This document shows positions 33,778-42,884 of a stretch of 64,000 bases of DNA, piece by piece. The translations under genes were made by a program, and so were the position numbers. Location of the stretch: assembly GCA_963833655.1 (NCBI GenBank), contig CAWHYL010000004.1, positions 806,001-870,000 on the forward strand, in the 5' to 3' direction. Within the stretch, counting starts at the first letter, position 1, and every line of letters begins with the position of its first letter. The stretch comes from 3-1-20CM-4-69-9 sp963833655 (GTDB taxonomy: Bacteria; Actinomycetota; Thermoleophilia; Gaiellales; Gaiellaceae). The notes under the pieces are model-generated. The model saw nothing but the letters and a program-made list of their open reading frames with translations, did not search any database and was not told the DNA's origin.

Positions 33778-34365
33778 GTGAAGACGTACTACGACCGCCG
33801 CGCGAACGAGTACGACGATTGGTGGCTCGGCACCGGTCTCCACGCCGAACGCGTGCGGCCGGGCTGGGACGACGAGGTCGACGTGCTCGCGGAGCTGATC
33901 GCCGCGCTGCCGCCGGGGCGCACGCTCGACATCGCGTGCGGCACGGGCTTTCTCACACGCCATCTGCGCGGCGACGTCGTCGGTCTCGACCAGAGCGAGC
34001 GGATGCTGACGCTCGCGCGCCGCCGGGCGCCCGACGCCACCTTCGTCCACGGCGACGCGCTCGAGCTTCCGTTCGCCGACGACTCGTTCGACCGCATGTT
34101 CACGAGCTACTTCTACTGCCATCTCGAAGCGCCCGAGCGCGACCGCTTCCTCGCGGAGGCGCGGCGTGTCGCGCCGGAGCTCGTTGTCGTCGCATCCGTC
34201 CCGGGCGCCGGCGACCCCGTCGAGCGCTACGAGGAACGTGTCCTGAAGGACCGCTCGCAGTGGACGGTCTTCAAGCGCGTCTTCACCGGCGAGCAACTCG
34301 CTTCGGAGCTCGGCGGCGGCGAGGTGCTGCACGAGGGCCGCTGGTTCGTCGTCGTTCGCGCGTGA
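33778..34365 (+). CDS. Class I SAM-dependent methyltransferase
   Basis: 195 residues from GTG 33778, which is preceded by AGGAAG; an earlier in-frame start would overlap the divergent gene. Motif I is LDIACGTGFLTRHL, followed by VVGLDQSERML and FVHGDALELPFADDSFD. Small-molecule methyltransferase of the Methyltransf_11 type; substrate unknown. The stop overlaps the next gene's GTG (GTGA), so methyltransferase and glycosylase are translated together. Confidence 0.85.
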   Translation: MKTYYDRRANEYDDWWLGTGLHAERVRPGWDDEVDVLAELIAALPPGRTLDIACGTGFLTRHLRGDVVGLDQSERMLTLARRRAPDATFVHGDALELPFADDSFDRMFTSYFYCHLEAPERDRFLAEARRVAPELVVVASVPGAGDPVERYEERVLKDRSQWTVFKRVFTGEQLASELGGGEVLHEGRWFVVVRA

Positions 34366-34961
34366 CGCGCCGGCGCAGCTCGTATCGATCGGTCGCGTCG
34401 CTGCAACGGGATCTCGCTCGCTGCCGCGCATGCGTCGAGGCGGGGTACCCGCTCGAGTCGCTGCCCGTTCGGAACCTGCAGTTCGGCCAGCACGCGTACA
34501 TGTACGGCCAGGCGCCGGGCGTCGAGGAGGGCAAGGAACGGCGGCCGTGGCGCGGCCGCGCCGGCAGAACACTCCGGGGCTGGCTCGAGCTGGACGAGGA
34601 CCAGTTCTACGCGACGTTCTACTGCGCGTCCGTCACGCGCTGCTTTCCGGGGCGGGATTCCACCCGCGGCGACCGCAAGCCGTCGCCACGCGAACAGGAG
34701 CTGTGCTCGTTCTGGCGCGATTGGGAACTGGAGATCATGCGCCCGAAGTTGATCGTCCCGGTCGGCGGCCTTGCGATCGAGCGCCTCCTCGGGATCAAGG
34801 GGCTCGCCTCGTGTGTCGGCTGCGTCTACGAGTGGAACGGCGTCAAGGTCATCCCGTTGCCGCACCCTTCCGGAGCGAGCGCGTGGACGAGCATGAACAG
34901 TGACCTGACCGAGCGCGCGGCACGGTTGGTCCGTCGGGAGGTGGCTAGATTTCAAGGGTGA
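34362..34961 (+). CDS. Uracil-DNA glycosylase family protein (UDG4-like, Fe-S)
   Basis: 199 residues. Motif region YGQAPGVEEGKERRPWRGRAGRT matches GEAPGxxED..G.PF.GRAG of family 4/5 UDGs, and the second active-site motif is LPHPSGAS. Four cysteines, C-x-x-C at the start (ARCRACVEAG) and TRCFPG plus QELCSFW in the middle, match the ligands for a 4Fe-4S cluster in family 4 enzymes. It would excise uracil from DNA. Flanking overlaps tie it to the methyltransferase and ABC transporter genes. Confidence 0.85.
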   Translation: MTRRRSSYRSVASLQRDLARCRACVEAGYPLESLPVRNLQFGQHAYMYGQAPGVEEGKERRPWRGRAGRTLRGWLELDEDQFYATFYCASVTRCFPGRDSTRGDRKPSPREQELCSFWRDWELEIMRPKLIVPVGGLAIERLLGIKGLASCVGCVYEWNGVKVIPLPHPSGASAWTSMNSDLTERAARLVRREVARFQG

Positions 34962-36757
34962 CGGAGCCGGTTCGACCGCCGTATCGACAGACGTTTGCGC
35001 GGCTACTCGCCTTTCTGAAGCCGTACAAAGTCTCGCTCTGGATCTCGATCTTCCTGGCGGTCGGCTCGCAGCTGGCGGCGATCGCGCTGGTCTGGCTGAC
35101 GAAGCACGTGATCGACACGGCGCTGCGCCCGCGCGACAAGCACGCGCTGACGATGTTCGTGATCGCCGTCGTCCTCGTCGGCCTCATCCGAGCGGTGCTG
35201 ATGGTGGGGCGGCGACTCATCTCGGGTCGCCAGGCGCTGGCCGTCGAGATGGATATGCGACAGGGCCTCTACGCGCACCTCGTACGCCTGTCGTTCGGCT
35301 TCTACGACCGACACCAGACGGGCCAACTGATGTCACGCGCGACCGTCGACCTGCAGGGTGTCCGGTTCTTCCTCGGCTACGGCCTCATCTTCTTCTTCCA
35401 GAACGTCATCACGGTCGTCTTCGTGACGATCGTCCTGTTCGCCTTCGAATGGAAGCTGGCGCTGATCTCGCTCGCGATCACGCCGGTGCTCGTCGTCCTC
35501 GCATACCGATACAGCCACGTCTCGCACCCGACGCTGCGCGAGGTGCAGCAGAAGCTCGCCGACGTCGCGACCGTCGCCGAGGAGAACATCGTCGGCGTCC
35601 ACGTCGTGAAGTCGTTCGCACAGGAAGCGCAGGAGCGGCAGAAGTTCGAGCAGCGCTCCGAGGCGGTGTTCGCGCAGACGGTTATGGCAAACCGCCAGCG
35701 CGCGCTGTACGTGCCGCTGATCTCCTGGGTGCCGCTCGTCGCGCAGGGTGCGGTGCTCCTCGTCGGCGCGCGGATGGTCACGAGCGGCTCGCTCACAGTC
35801 GGCGGGTTCGTCGCGTTCAACCTCTACCTCGGGATGCTCGTCATGCCGCTCCGCTCGCTCGGCATGTGGATCGGGCAGGCGCAGCGCGCGACCGCGGCCG
35901 GTGAGCGGATCTTCGAGGTCATGGACGCCCTGGAGGAAATTGCAGACCGTCCGGATGCAATCGAGCTGCCGCCCGGCGGCGGTCGCCTCCAGTTCGAGGG
36001 CGTCGGCTTCGAGTACATGGAAGGCCGCCCGACGCTCGAGGACATCGAGCTCGACATTCCGGCGGGCCGCACGATTGCGCTGATCGGCCACACGGGGTCC
36101 GGCAAGACGACGCTGACGTCACTCGTGCCGCGTTTCTACGACGTCACAGCCGGTCGCGTCCTCGTCGACGGCGTCGACGTCCGCGCTGTGACGCTGCATT
36201 CGCTGCGCCGCTCGATCGGCGTCATCCCGCAGGATCCGTTCCTGTTCTCGACAACGGTGCGCGAGAACATCAGCTTCGGCGCGCCCGGGTTGAGCGATGC
36301 AGAGGTCGAGCACGTCGCTCGCCTCGCGCAGGCCCACGAGTTCGTGGAGCGGCTGCCGGACGGCTACGACACCGTCATCGGCGAGCGCGGCATCACGCTC
36401 TCCGGCGGTCAGCGGCAGCGGCTCGCGATCGCGCGCGCGATCGCCGTCGACCCGCGGATCCTGATCCTCGACGACGCGACGGCGTCTGTCGACGCGACGA
36501 CGGAGGCAAAGATCCGCCTCGGCCTCCGGGAGGCGATGCGCGGCCGGACGACGCTGATCATCGCGCACCGGCTCTCCACGATCTCGCTCGCCGACGAGAT
36601 CGTCGTGCTCGACGGCGGCCGGGTCGCCGCGCAGGGCACGCACGACGAGCTGCTCGAGGCGAGCCAGGTCTACCGCGACATCTACGAGCACGGGCTGCTC
36701 GAGCGCCAGTTCGCGGACGCGGTCGAGGCGCGCTCGGCGATCGAGGAGGTCGCGTGA
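34958..36757 (+). CDS. ABC exporter half-transporter, degenerate-site subunit
   Basis: 599 residues: six-helix ABC membrane domain (residues 1-320) and nucleotide-binding domain. Walker A GHTGSGKTT, signature LSGGQRQRLAIARA, and H-loop AHRLST are standard. Walker B reads LILDDATASVD, so the catalytic Glu is replaced by Asp. In heterodimeric exporters such as TM287/288 this marks the subunit with the non-catalytic ATP site. The gene overlaps the partner half-transporter by 4 nt (GTGA). Substrate unknown; lipids or drugs are typical. Confidence 0.93.
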   Translation: MTEPVRPPYRQTFARLLAFLKPYKVSLWISIFLAVGSQLAAIALVWLTKHVIDTALRPRDKHALTMFVIAVVLVGLIRAVLMVGRRLISGRQALAVEMDMRQGLYAHLVRLSFGFYDRHQTGQLMSRATVDLQGVRFFLGYGLIFFFQNVITVVFVTIVLFAFEWKLALISLAITPVLVVLAYRYSHVSHPTLREVQQKLADVATVAEENIVGVHVVKSFAQEAQERQKFEQRSEAVFAQTVMANRQRALYVPLISWVPLVAQGAVLLVGARMVTSGSLTVGGFVAFNLYLGMLVMPLRSLGMWIGQAQRATAAGERIFEVMDALEEIADRPDAIELPPGGGRLQFEGVGFEYMEGRPTLEDIELDIPAGRTIALIGHTGSGKTTLTSLVPRFYDVTAGRVLVDGVDVRAVTLHSLRRSIGVIPQDPFLFSTTVRENISFGAPGLSDAEVEHVARLAQAHEFVERLPDGYDTVIGERGITLSGGQRQRLAIARAIAVDPRILILDDATASVDATTEAKIRLGLREAMRGRTTLIIAHRLSTISLADEIVVLDGGRVAAQGTHDELLEASQVYRDIYEHGLLERQFADAVEARSAIEEVA

Positions 36758-38553
36758 GAGTCTGGCAGCCGGGCGGTCACCTGATGGCCGAGCGCGGCTC
36801 GCAGGTCAACGACTGGTCCTGGCGCCAGACGCGCAGGCGTCTCGCGACGCTCGCACGGCTGACGGCGCCGTACAAGCGGCGGACGATCCTGTCGATCTTG
36901 GCGCTGCTCCTCGCCACCGCAACCGCGCTGGCGCCGCCGTTCCTCGCGAAGTACGCCGTCGACTACGGGATCCGGAAAAACGACCTGGCGGCGCTCTCGT
37001 GGATCGTGGCGATCTTTTTGCTCGCCGGCCTGGCGAACTGGGGTATGACGTACCTGCAGACGTACCTGACCGGCTGGGTCGGCGAGCGGATCCTGGCCGA
37101 CCTGCGCAACAAGCTCTTCGGCCACCTGCAGCACCTTTCGCTCGGCTTCTACGAGCGGAACCGCGCGGGCGTGATCATCAGCCGGCTGACGAACGACGTC
37201 GAGGCGCTCGACCAGCTCGTGACCGACGGGGTGACGAGCCTGGTGCAGAACACGCTGACGCTCGTGGGCACCGCCATCCTGCTCTTCGTGCTCGACTGGC
37301 GGCTCGCGCTCGCGACGCTGGCGGTGATTCCGCTGATGTCGGTGGCGACGGTCGTCTTCCGCGTGCGCTCCACGCGCGCGTACCGGGCGGTGCGCGAACG
37401 GCTCGGCCTCGTGACGGCAACGCTCGCCGAGGACATCGCGGGAATGCGCATGGTGCAGGCCTTCACGCGTGAGCAGCAGAACATCGAGAACTTCCGCACC
37501 GTGGCAGAGCGGTATCGCGACGCGAACATGCAGACCGTCGTGCTGAACGGCTGGTACTTCCCGTTCGTCGACCTGCTCTCTTCGGTCGCGCTGGCCGTCG
37601 TCCTGGGCTACGGCGGACACCTGTACTTCCAGGGCTCAGTCACGCTCGGCACGCTCTTCGCCTTCATGCTCTATGTGCAGAACTTCTTCGATCCGGTGCA
37701 GCAGCTCTCACAGCTGTACAACACGTTCCTGTCCGCGACGGCGGCGCTCGACAAGATCATGGACGTGCTCGACGAGGAGCCGACGGTTCTCGACCAGCCC
37801 GACGCCGTCGAGCTCTCGCAGGTCCCTGGTCGCGTCCGTTTCGAGGGCGTGCGCTTCGGTTACGGCACGGGGCCGGAGGTGCTGCACGGCCTCGACCTCG
37901 ACGTGCCGCCCGGCACGACGGTTGCCCTGGTCGGGCACACCGGCGCCGGCAAGTCGACGATCGCGAAGCTGCTCGCGCGCTTCTACGATCCCACCGCTGG
38001 GCGGATCACGATCGACGGCCGCGACCTGCGGGCGGTGACCCAGGAGTCGCTGCGACACCAGCTCGGGATCGTTCCGCAGGAGGGCTTCCTCTTCGCCGGG
38101 ACCGTGACGGAGAACATCGCCTTCGGCCGCCCCGACGCGAAGCCCGAGGACGTGGTGCGCGCGGCGCAGGCCGTCGGCGCGCATGACTTCATCATGCGGC
38201 TGGAGGACGGCTACGAGACGCACCTACAGGAGCGCGGCGGCCGGCTGTCGCTCGGCCAACGGCAGCTCGTGGCGCTCGCGCGTGCGCTGCTCGCCGATCC
38301 GCGCATCCTCATCCTCGACGAGGCGACGTCGTCCGTCGACATCGGGACGGAGCGGAGGATCGAGCAGGCGCTGCGGTTGCTACTCGCCGGTCGGACGGCG
38401 TTCATCATCGCCCACCGCCTCTCGACGATCCGCGACGCCGACCTGATCGTCGTGCTCGAGCACGGTCAGATCGTCGAGCAGGGCTCCCACGACGAGCTGA
38501 TGGAACGTCGCGGCCTCTACACGTCGTTGTACGGGGACTGGGCCGCCGCCTAA
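36754..38553 (+). CDS. ABC exporter half-transporter, catalytic-site subunit
   Basis: 599 residues with the same layout as its partner. Walker A GHTGAGKST, full Walker B LILDEATSSVD with the catalytic Glu, and H-loop AHRLST. Its signature is LSLGQRQLVALARA, with Leu in place of the first Gly of LSGGQ. Since signature and Walker sites pair across the dimer, this variant signature would face the Asp-for-Glu Walker B of the partner, placing both defects at one ATP site. GTG start inside the partner's 3' end; an ATG at 36784 is an alternative. Confidence 0.93.
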   Translation: MRVWQPGGHLMAERGSQVNDWSWRQTRRRLATLARLTAPYKRRTILSILALLLATATALAPPFLAKYAVDYGIRKNDLAALSWIVAIFLLAGLANWGMTYLQTYLTGWVGERILADLRNKLFGHLQHLSLGFYERNRAGVIISRLTNDVEALDQLVTDGVTSLVQNTLTLVGTAILLFVLDWRLALATLAVIPLMSVATVVFRVRSTRAYRAVRERLGLVTATLAEDIAGMRMVQAFTREQQNIENFRTVAERYRDANMQTVVLNGWYFPFVDLLSSVALAVVLGYGGHLYFQGSVTLGTLFAFMLYVQNFFDPVQQLSQLYNTFLSATAALDKIMDVLDEEPTVLDQPDAVELSQVPGRVRFEGVRFGYGTGPEVLHGLDLDVPPGTTVALVGHTGAGKSTIAKLLARFYDPTAGRITIDGRDLRAVTQESLRHQLGIVPQEGFLFAGTVTENIAFGRPDAKPEDVVRAAQAVGAHDFIMRLEDGYETHLQERGGRLSLGQRQLVALARALLADPRILILDEATSSVDIGTERRIEQALRLLLAGRTAFIIAHRLSTIRDADLIVVLEHGQIVEQGSHDELMERRGLYTSLYGDWAAA

Positions 38554-38585
38554 AGCGTTCGCCCGCGGACGCCGATGCCGCGGGC

Positions 38586-39227
38586 ATGCTCTCCGTTACC
38601 GGCGTCCTGCGCGACGCGGCTCGGATCTACAAGGCGCTCTTCTGGCGCACGATGGTCATTGCCGTCCTCGTCTTCGCCGTGGTCTGTTTCGCCGAGACCG
38701 TCGGCCCGTGGCCGGTCGTGATGCTCTCGGTCGTCGGCACCTGCGTCGTCCAGGGTGCGCTCATCGAGGCAGTCGACATCGAGCGCGAGCGGCGCAACGG
38801 CTCGATCGTGTCGCTCTTGCGATCGGCGTGGAAGCGCGCCGGCGCGCTGCTCGGCGTGTCGCTGCTGACCGGCATCGGGGTCGGCGTCGGTCTCTTCCTG
38901 CTCGTCGTGCCCGGGCTGATCCTGTTCACGCGCTGGTCGCTCGCGGTTCCGGCGGTGATGCTGGAGGGGCGTTCGCCGCGCGAGGCGATGCGAAGGTCCG
39001 CCGAGCTCGTCAGAGGACAGGCCTGGCAGGTCTTCGCCATCTTCATGACCGTGACCGCGGCCGCCTTCGGCGCGAGCTTCCTGGTGGAACGGCTGCTCGA
39101 GCGGCCGCTCGGCACGTGGGCGGCGCTGACGCTCGCCGCCACGCTGACAACGCCGTTCGCGGCGCACGCGCTGAACGTCGTCTACTACCGCATCGTCGAC
39201 CCGAGCAGGCCGGTCCTGCAGGCATAG
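38586..39227 (+). CDS. Polytopic membrane protein (YciC/DUF975-like)
   Basis: 213 residues with five or six hydrophobic segments (TMVIAVLVFAVVCF, LLTGIGVGVGLFLLVVPG). The cytoplasmic-side motif VPGLILFTRWSLAVPAVMLEGRSPREAMRRS, split over two segments, is characteristic of the glycerophosphodiester-phosphodiesterase membrane-domain/YciC-like group. Function unknown. It follows the ABC pair by 32 nt and precedes the HD-like gene by 10 nt, so the four may be one operon. Confidence 0.65.
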   Translation: MLSVTGVLRDAARIYKALFWRTMVIAVLVFAVVCFAETVGPWPVVMLSVVGTCVVQGALIEAVDIERERRNGSIVSLLRSAWKRAGALLGVSLLTGIGVGVGLFLLVVPGLILFTRWSLAVPAVMLEGRSPREAMRRSAELVRGQAWQVFAIFMTVTAAAFGASFLVERLLERPLGTWAALTLAATLTTPFAAHALNVVYYRIVDPSRPVLQA

Positions 39228-39237
39228 ACTCGCGCTC

Positions 39238-40116
39238 GTGGCACTCGACCGCGAGACCGAAGAACGAATCGAGCAACCTGCCTCGGAAGAGGCCGAGCGC
39301 GAAACGCGGCTGACGCCGACCCAGGCGATCGCCCAGATGAAGATCAACGTGCCGGTGCGCGGAAACCGCAAGCTGCGCCGGCTGCTCGAGCGTGTCAACG
39401 ACGACTCGCAGCTGAAGGGCTGGTGGCACGCGGCAAACGTCAACGCCGTCGCACGCATGCGCATCAACGACCACTCGTGGGTGCACATCCAGATCGTCAC
39501 GAACATCGCGCTCAAGCTCCTGCGACAGCTGACGAAGCACCACGTCCAGCCTTCCGCCGTCGTCGACTACGGCTACGAGAACGACGACGCCGAGGTCATC
39601 GTGCTGCTCGCGGCGTTGACCCACTGCATCGGAATGGCCGTCCACCGCGAAGGGCACGAGGACTTCAGCCTCTTCCTCGCCGAGCCGAAGCTGCGCGAGC
39701 TGCTGCGAGGGATTTACGAGGAGCCCGATGTCACCGTCATCTCGGCGGAGGTGCTGCAGGCGATCACGAGCCACCGCGACTACGGCAAGCCACTCACGCT
39801 CGAGGCCGGGGTCGTCCGCGTTGCGGACGCGCTCGACATGGAACAGGGAAGGTCGCGGATCCCGTTCGCCCGCGGCTCGATCTCGATCCATTCGCTCAGC
39901 GCCGCGGCGATCGAGGATGTGGCGATCAAGGACGGCGAGCAACGCCCGATCCTGATCGAGATCACGATGAACAACTCCTCCGGCATCTACCAGGTCGACT
40001 CGTTGCTCAAGGCGAAGCTGCAAGGCTCCGGCCTCGAGCCGTATGTCGAGGTCGTTGCGCACATCGACACCGAGGAGGAGAAGCGCCTCGTGCCGATCTA
40101 CCGGCTGGAGATCTAG
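39238..40116 (+). CDS. HD-domain-like protein with Cys in place of the HD aspartate
   Basis: 292 residues from a GTG. The fold reads DHSWVHIQIVTNIALKLL (first His), then LLAALTHCIGMAVHREGHEDF, and VVRVADALDMEQGRSR (last Asp). This is the pattern of archaeal-type HD phosphohydrolases, in which the middle motif is normally LLHDIG. Here it is THCIG, so the paired Asp of the metal-binding HD doublet is Cys130. Activity is therefore doubtful, or a different metal is used. A C-terminal ACT-like beta segment follows (ITMNNSSGIYQVDSLL). An N-terminal acidic tail is variable. Confidence 0.7.
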   Translation: MALDRETEERIEQPASEEAERETRLTPTQAIAQMKINVPVRGNRKLRRLLERVNDDSQLKGWWHAANVNAVARMRINDHSWVHIQIVTNIALKLLRQLTKHHVQPSAVVDYGYENDDAEVIVLLAALTHCIGMAVHREGHEDFSLFLAEPKLRELLRGIYEEPDVTVISAEVLQAITSHRDYGKPLTLEAGVVRVADALDMEQGRSRIPFARGSISIHSLSAAAIEDVAIKDGEQRPILIEITMNNSSGIYQVDSLLKAKLQGSGLEPYVEVVAHIDTEEEKRLVPIYRLEI

Positions 40117-40121
40117 CTAGT

Positions 40122-40217
40122 TCAGGGCCTGCTGATCGCGATCAGCAGGAAGGCGAAGAAGATGCCGGCCCAGACGACACCGACGCCCAGCGCCCACACC
40201 CAGTTCGGAGTTCGCAC
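40122..40217 (-). CDS. Small single-pass membrane protein
   Basis: 31 residues: MRTPNWVWALGVGVVWAGIF plus a further FFAFLLIA-type hydrophobic run and ISRP. It is a single transmembrane helix with a positively charged N-terminal start. GTG start at 40215-40217 with AGAGG 9 nt upstream. It lies tail to tail with the HD-like gene and just downstream of the glycosyltransferase on the same strand. Small helix proteins of this kind are often missed; there is no homology evidence. Confidence 0.45.
   Translation of the reverse strand: MRTPNWVWALGVGVVWAGIFFAFLLIAISRP
40128..40149. terminator. 22-bp perfect palindrome after the HD-like gene
   Basis: Arms 40128-40138 and 40139-40149 are exactly complementary (11 bp each, no spacer). 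It begins 11 nt after the HD-like stop and lies inside the 3' end of the small antisense-oriented ORF. A bidirectional terminator between converging genes is the simplest reading, though there is no T-run. Confidence 0.5.
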
Positions 40218-40253
40218 GACGCAAGCCTCTCACGTCGACGCGTGCCGCGTGCG

Positions 40254-42410
40254 TCATCCGCAGCGGGTGGACGAGCGCGATACCACGGCCACGCGGTCGA
40301 GGTGGAGCCCGACGAGCCTGCCGTCCGGAATGCGCACCGCCGCCTGCGTGGTCAACGTCACGTCGACGAAGCCGCCGGCCGGGATGCAGAGATTCATGCT
40401 CACCGGCGGCCGCGCCCCACCCGGATCGACCCAGCCGGCACGTTCCTGGCCGCCGCCGCGCAGTTTGAAGTCGAGCGGCAGAGCCGCCCGGTTCGACGCC
40501 GCGAGCACGATCACCACACGGCGGGCGCTGTGCTCGTCTGCGCCGTAGAAGCGTAGGGTCGCTGCACGCCCGGCGACGGTCCACCCGTCCGGGGTGAAGC
40601 CTCGCGTCGCCCATTCGAGCCGGTACGGACGCTGCGCCCGAATGAGCTGTAGGACGCGTGTCCCTCCCACGCGCCGGGCCGCGGCGAGCTGGAAACGCTT
40701 CTCGCTGCCGGACAGCACGAGGTACTCGCTCGGGTGCGGTCCCGCGAGCACGCCGCGGCGGAAGTCGACGCGCACCTCGTCGGCGGGGAACGGCGAGAAG
40801 GTCGGGCCGCCGTCGACGCGCAACACACGATCGACGCGCCGGTTCCACAACTCCGCCTCCCACCAGTAAGCCGCATTGTCTCGGGGCGAGGGAACCAGGG
40901 CCACCGACGCGGACGCGGGCACCCGACGGTCGATCCAGTCACGCGCGAGCGTCAGCGCTGGCGGACGCGTCATCGCCGGGTCCTCGTAGCGCTGGAAGAC
41001 GTACACGGCCTCGGCCACCCCGACGAGCGAGACGAGCGCGGCGACGACCGCGAGCGCTGCGCGCGGCACGAGCCAAAGCAGTCCGAGCGCTGTCAAGACG
41101 AAGGCTGCCGCCGCCGCGAGCAGCACTGCGTCGTTGGGGAAGACGGTGTGCACCGCCGCCGCGGGCGCCGCCCAGAAGATCACCGTCTTGTCGTCATAGC
41201 CGCCGAACTGCAGGACGAGCCAGCCGAGGGCGACCGTGAGGACGAGCGCGAGCGCCGCGATCGCGCGGAACGCCTCGCGCGCCGTCAGCGCGGCCGCGGC
41301 CGCGACGGCGAACAGCGGCACGAGATAGAAGAGGTAGCGATCCTGGTCGAAGCCGTGCGGGGTGAAGCGCAAGTCGAATGACGCGACCTCGACCGACAAG
41401 AGCGGAACGCACACGGCGAAGAGCGCGGCGAATGCGTGCGCCGGGTCGTCGCCGCGCCGCACGAGCACGACGAGTGCCCATGCCGTCCCCAGGACGAACG
41501 GCACGACGCCCGCTCCGACGACGACGTGCACCAGATGCTCGGCGACCGAGGTTCCGAGGCCCAACGGAAGCAAGTCGCCGCTGAACGGCACGGCGTAGTT
41601 GCCGACGAGCACTCCGAGTGAGCCGGACCAGAACAGGAGACACGCACCGACGAGACCGGCCGCATACGCGCCCGTGAGCAGCGGATGTCTCTTCACCGCG
41701 GATCTCGGCCCTGCGTGGAGCAGGAGTGCCAGCGGTAGCACCCCCGCCAGGACGATCAGCTGCGTGCGGGCGAAGAACGCCAGTGCAAGGCCGACGAGCG
41801 CAAGCGCGTCGTTGCGCCTGCTCGGCGCGCTCAGCGCGCGATGCGCGAGCCACATCGCCCAGACGAACGCCGGGTACGCGGCGTTCTCCGTCAGCAACGT
41901 GGAGGACAGGACGAGCCAAGGGGTGAACACCGTCAACGCCGCAGCTGCAAGCGCCGCCGGCCGCGAGCGCGTCACCGACCGCGCGAGCAGGTACGCGGGC
42001 CACGCCGCGCTCGGCAGCAGCAGGGCGTTCAACCCATGAGCGGCCGTCTCGGCGGCGGGCGGCGCGAGCAGCCCGAACGCCGGCGCGAGCAGCAGCGGAT
42101 AGAGCTGCGCCAGGGCGCCGTAGTACCTGCCGTGGATCTCCGGAACCGGCGACCTGTGCGCAGCGATGCTCTCCGCCAGGCGCACGACCTGCAGCTCGTC
42201 GGTCATCACCGCCCAGCTCGTCGCGCGCAGCGCGTAGTAGCCCGCGATGCCGGCCGCGATCAGGATCGTCGAGCTGACGACCGGCCAATAGGCAGGGACG
42301 ACGACTGCGGCCGCTCGTTCACGGCGAACCGGCAGCCGAAGGTGGGAATCGACGGCGAAGCGTGCGATGGAGCGTGCTTTCCCAGAGGGGCGGCACTCAA
42401 TCCGCTTCAC
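40254..42410 (-). CDS. GT-C fold membrane glycosyltransferase (PMT/ArnT-like)
   Basis: 718 residues. About 11-12 transmembrane helices occupy residues 40-480. The first extracytoplasmic loop has MTDELQVVRLAESI, the acidic D-E pair expected for polyprenyl-phosphate-sugar-dependent GT-C enzymes. The soluble C-terminal third (residues 480-718) is a beta-rich domain with a jelly-roll-like ending. Likely transfers a lipid-linked sugar to a surface acceptor; the acceptor is unknown. GTG start at 42408-42410, 63 nt from the divergent cNMP protein. An internal start cannot be excluded because the first 35 residues are atypical. Confidence 0.8.
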   Translation of the reverse strand: MKRIECRPSGKARSIARFAVDSHLRLPVRRERAAAVVVPAYWPVVSSTILIAAGIAGYYALRATSWAVMTDELQVVRLAESIAAHRSPVPEIHGRYYGALAQLYPLLLAPAFGLLAPPAAETAAHGLNALLLPSAAWPAYLLARSVTRSRPAALAAAALTVFTPWLVLSSTLLTENAAYPAFVWAMWLAHRALSAPSRRNDALALVGLALAFFARTQLIVLAGVLPLALLLHAGPRSAVKRHPLLTGAYAAGLVGACLLFWSGSLGVLVGNYAVPFSGDLLPLGLGTSVAEHLVHVVVGAGVVPFVLGTAWALVVLVRRGDDPAHAFAALFAVCVPLLSVEVASFDLRFTPHGFDQDRYLFYLVPLFAVAAAAALTAREAFRAIAALALVLTVALGWLVLQFGGYDDKTVIFWAAPAAAVHTVFPNDAVLLAAAAAFVLTALGLLWLVPRAALAVVAALVSLVGVAEAVYVFQRYEDPAMTRPPALTLARDWIDRRVPASASVALVPSPRDNAAYWWEAELWNRRVDRVLRVDGGPTFSPFPADEVRVDFRRGVLAGPHPSEYLVLSGSEKRFQLAAARRVGGTRVLQLIRAQRPYRLEWATRGFTPDGWTVAGRAATLRFYGADEHSARRVVIVLAASNRAALPLDFKLRGGGQERAGWVDPGGARPPVSMNLCIPAGGFVDVTLTTQAAVRIPDGRLVGLHLDRVAVVSRSSTRCG

Positions 42411-42473
42411 CGAACGCTGTAACGATGCGGTGACAAACTCGACACCGCTGCCGCAGCAAGCTAGGTTCGTCGC

Positions 42474-42884
42474 ATGGCTGCCGTCGCCGAGCTGGCCGGG
42501 GTTCCGCTCTTCGCGTCACTCGATGACGCACAGCTGCAAGAGCTCGCCGGGTGGTTCCACGTCCAGAACGCCGGCGAGGGAAGACGGCTCGTCGGCGAAG
42601 GAGCACCCGGCTACACGTTCTTCGTCATCCTCGACGGGACGGCGCAGGTGACGGCCGACGGCGTGTCGCTGGTGACACTCGGCCCGGGCGACTTCTTCGG
42701 CGAGATCGCCATTCTCGGTGATGGGCAACGCACGGCCACGGTCACGAGCACGTCCCCCGTCCGCATGCTCGTCCTCTTCGGAACCGAGTTCCGGCAGCTC
42801 GAAGCCGCGCATCCGGCGATCGCCGCCGAGCTCACGGCCGCCATGCAGTCGCGGCTCGGACAAGCGGTCACAGAGCCGGCCTGA
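42474..42884 (+). CDS. Cyclic nucleotide-binding domain protein
   Basis: 136 residues, a single cNMP domain. The phosphate-binding cassette reads GPGDFFGEIAILGDGQRTATVTS, split here by family consensus GE..L....R.A.V, with the Glu and Arg that contact cyclic nucleotide. The start LAGVPLFASLDDAQLQELA is the usual N-terminal helix. There is no DNA-binding or kinase domain, so it is a stand-alone sensor or part of a complex. Confidence 0.88.
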   Translation: MAAVAELAGVPLFASLDDAQLQELAGWFHVQNAGEGRRLVGEGAPGYTFFVILDGTAQVTADGVSLVTLGPGDFFGEIAILGDGQRTATVTSTSPVRMLVLFGTEFRQLEAAHPAIAAELTAAMQSRLGQAVTEPA

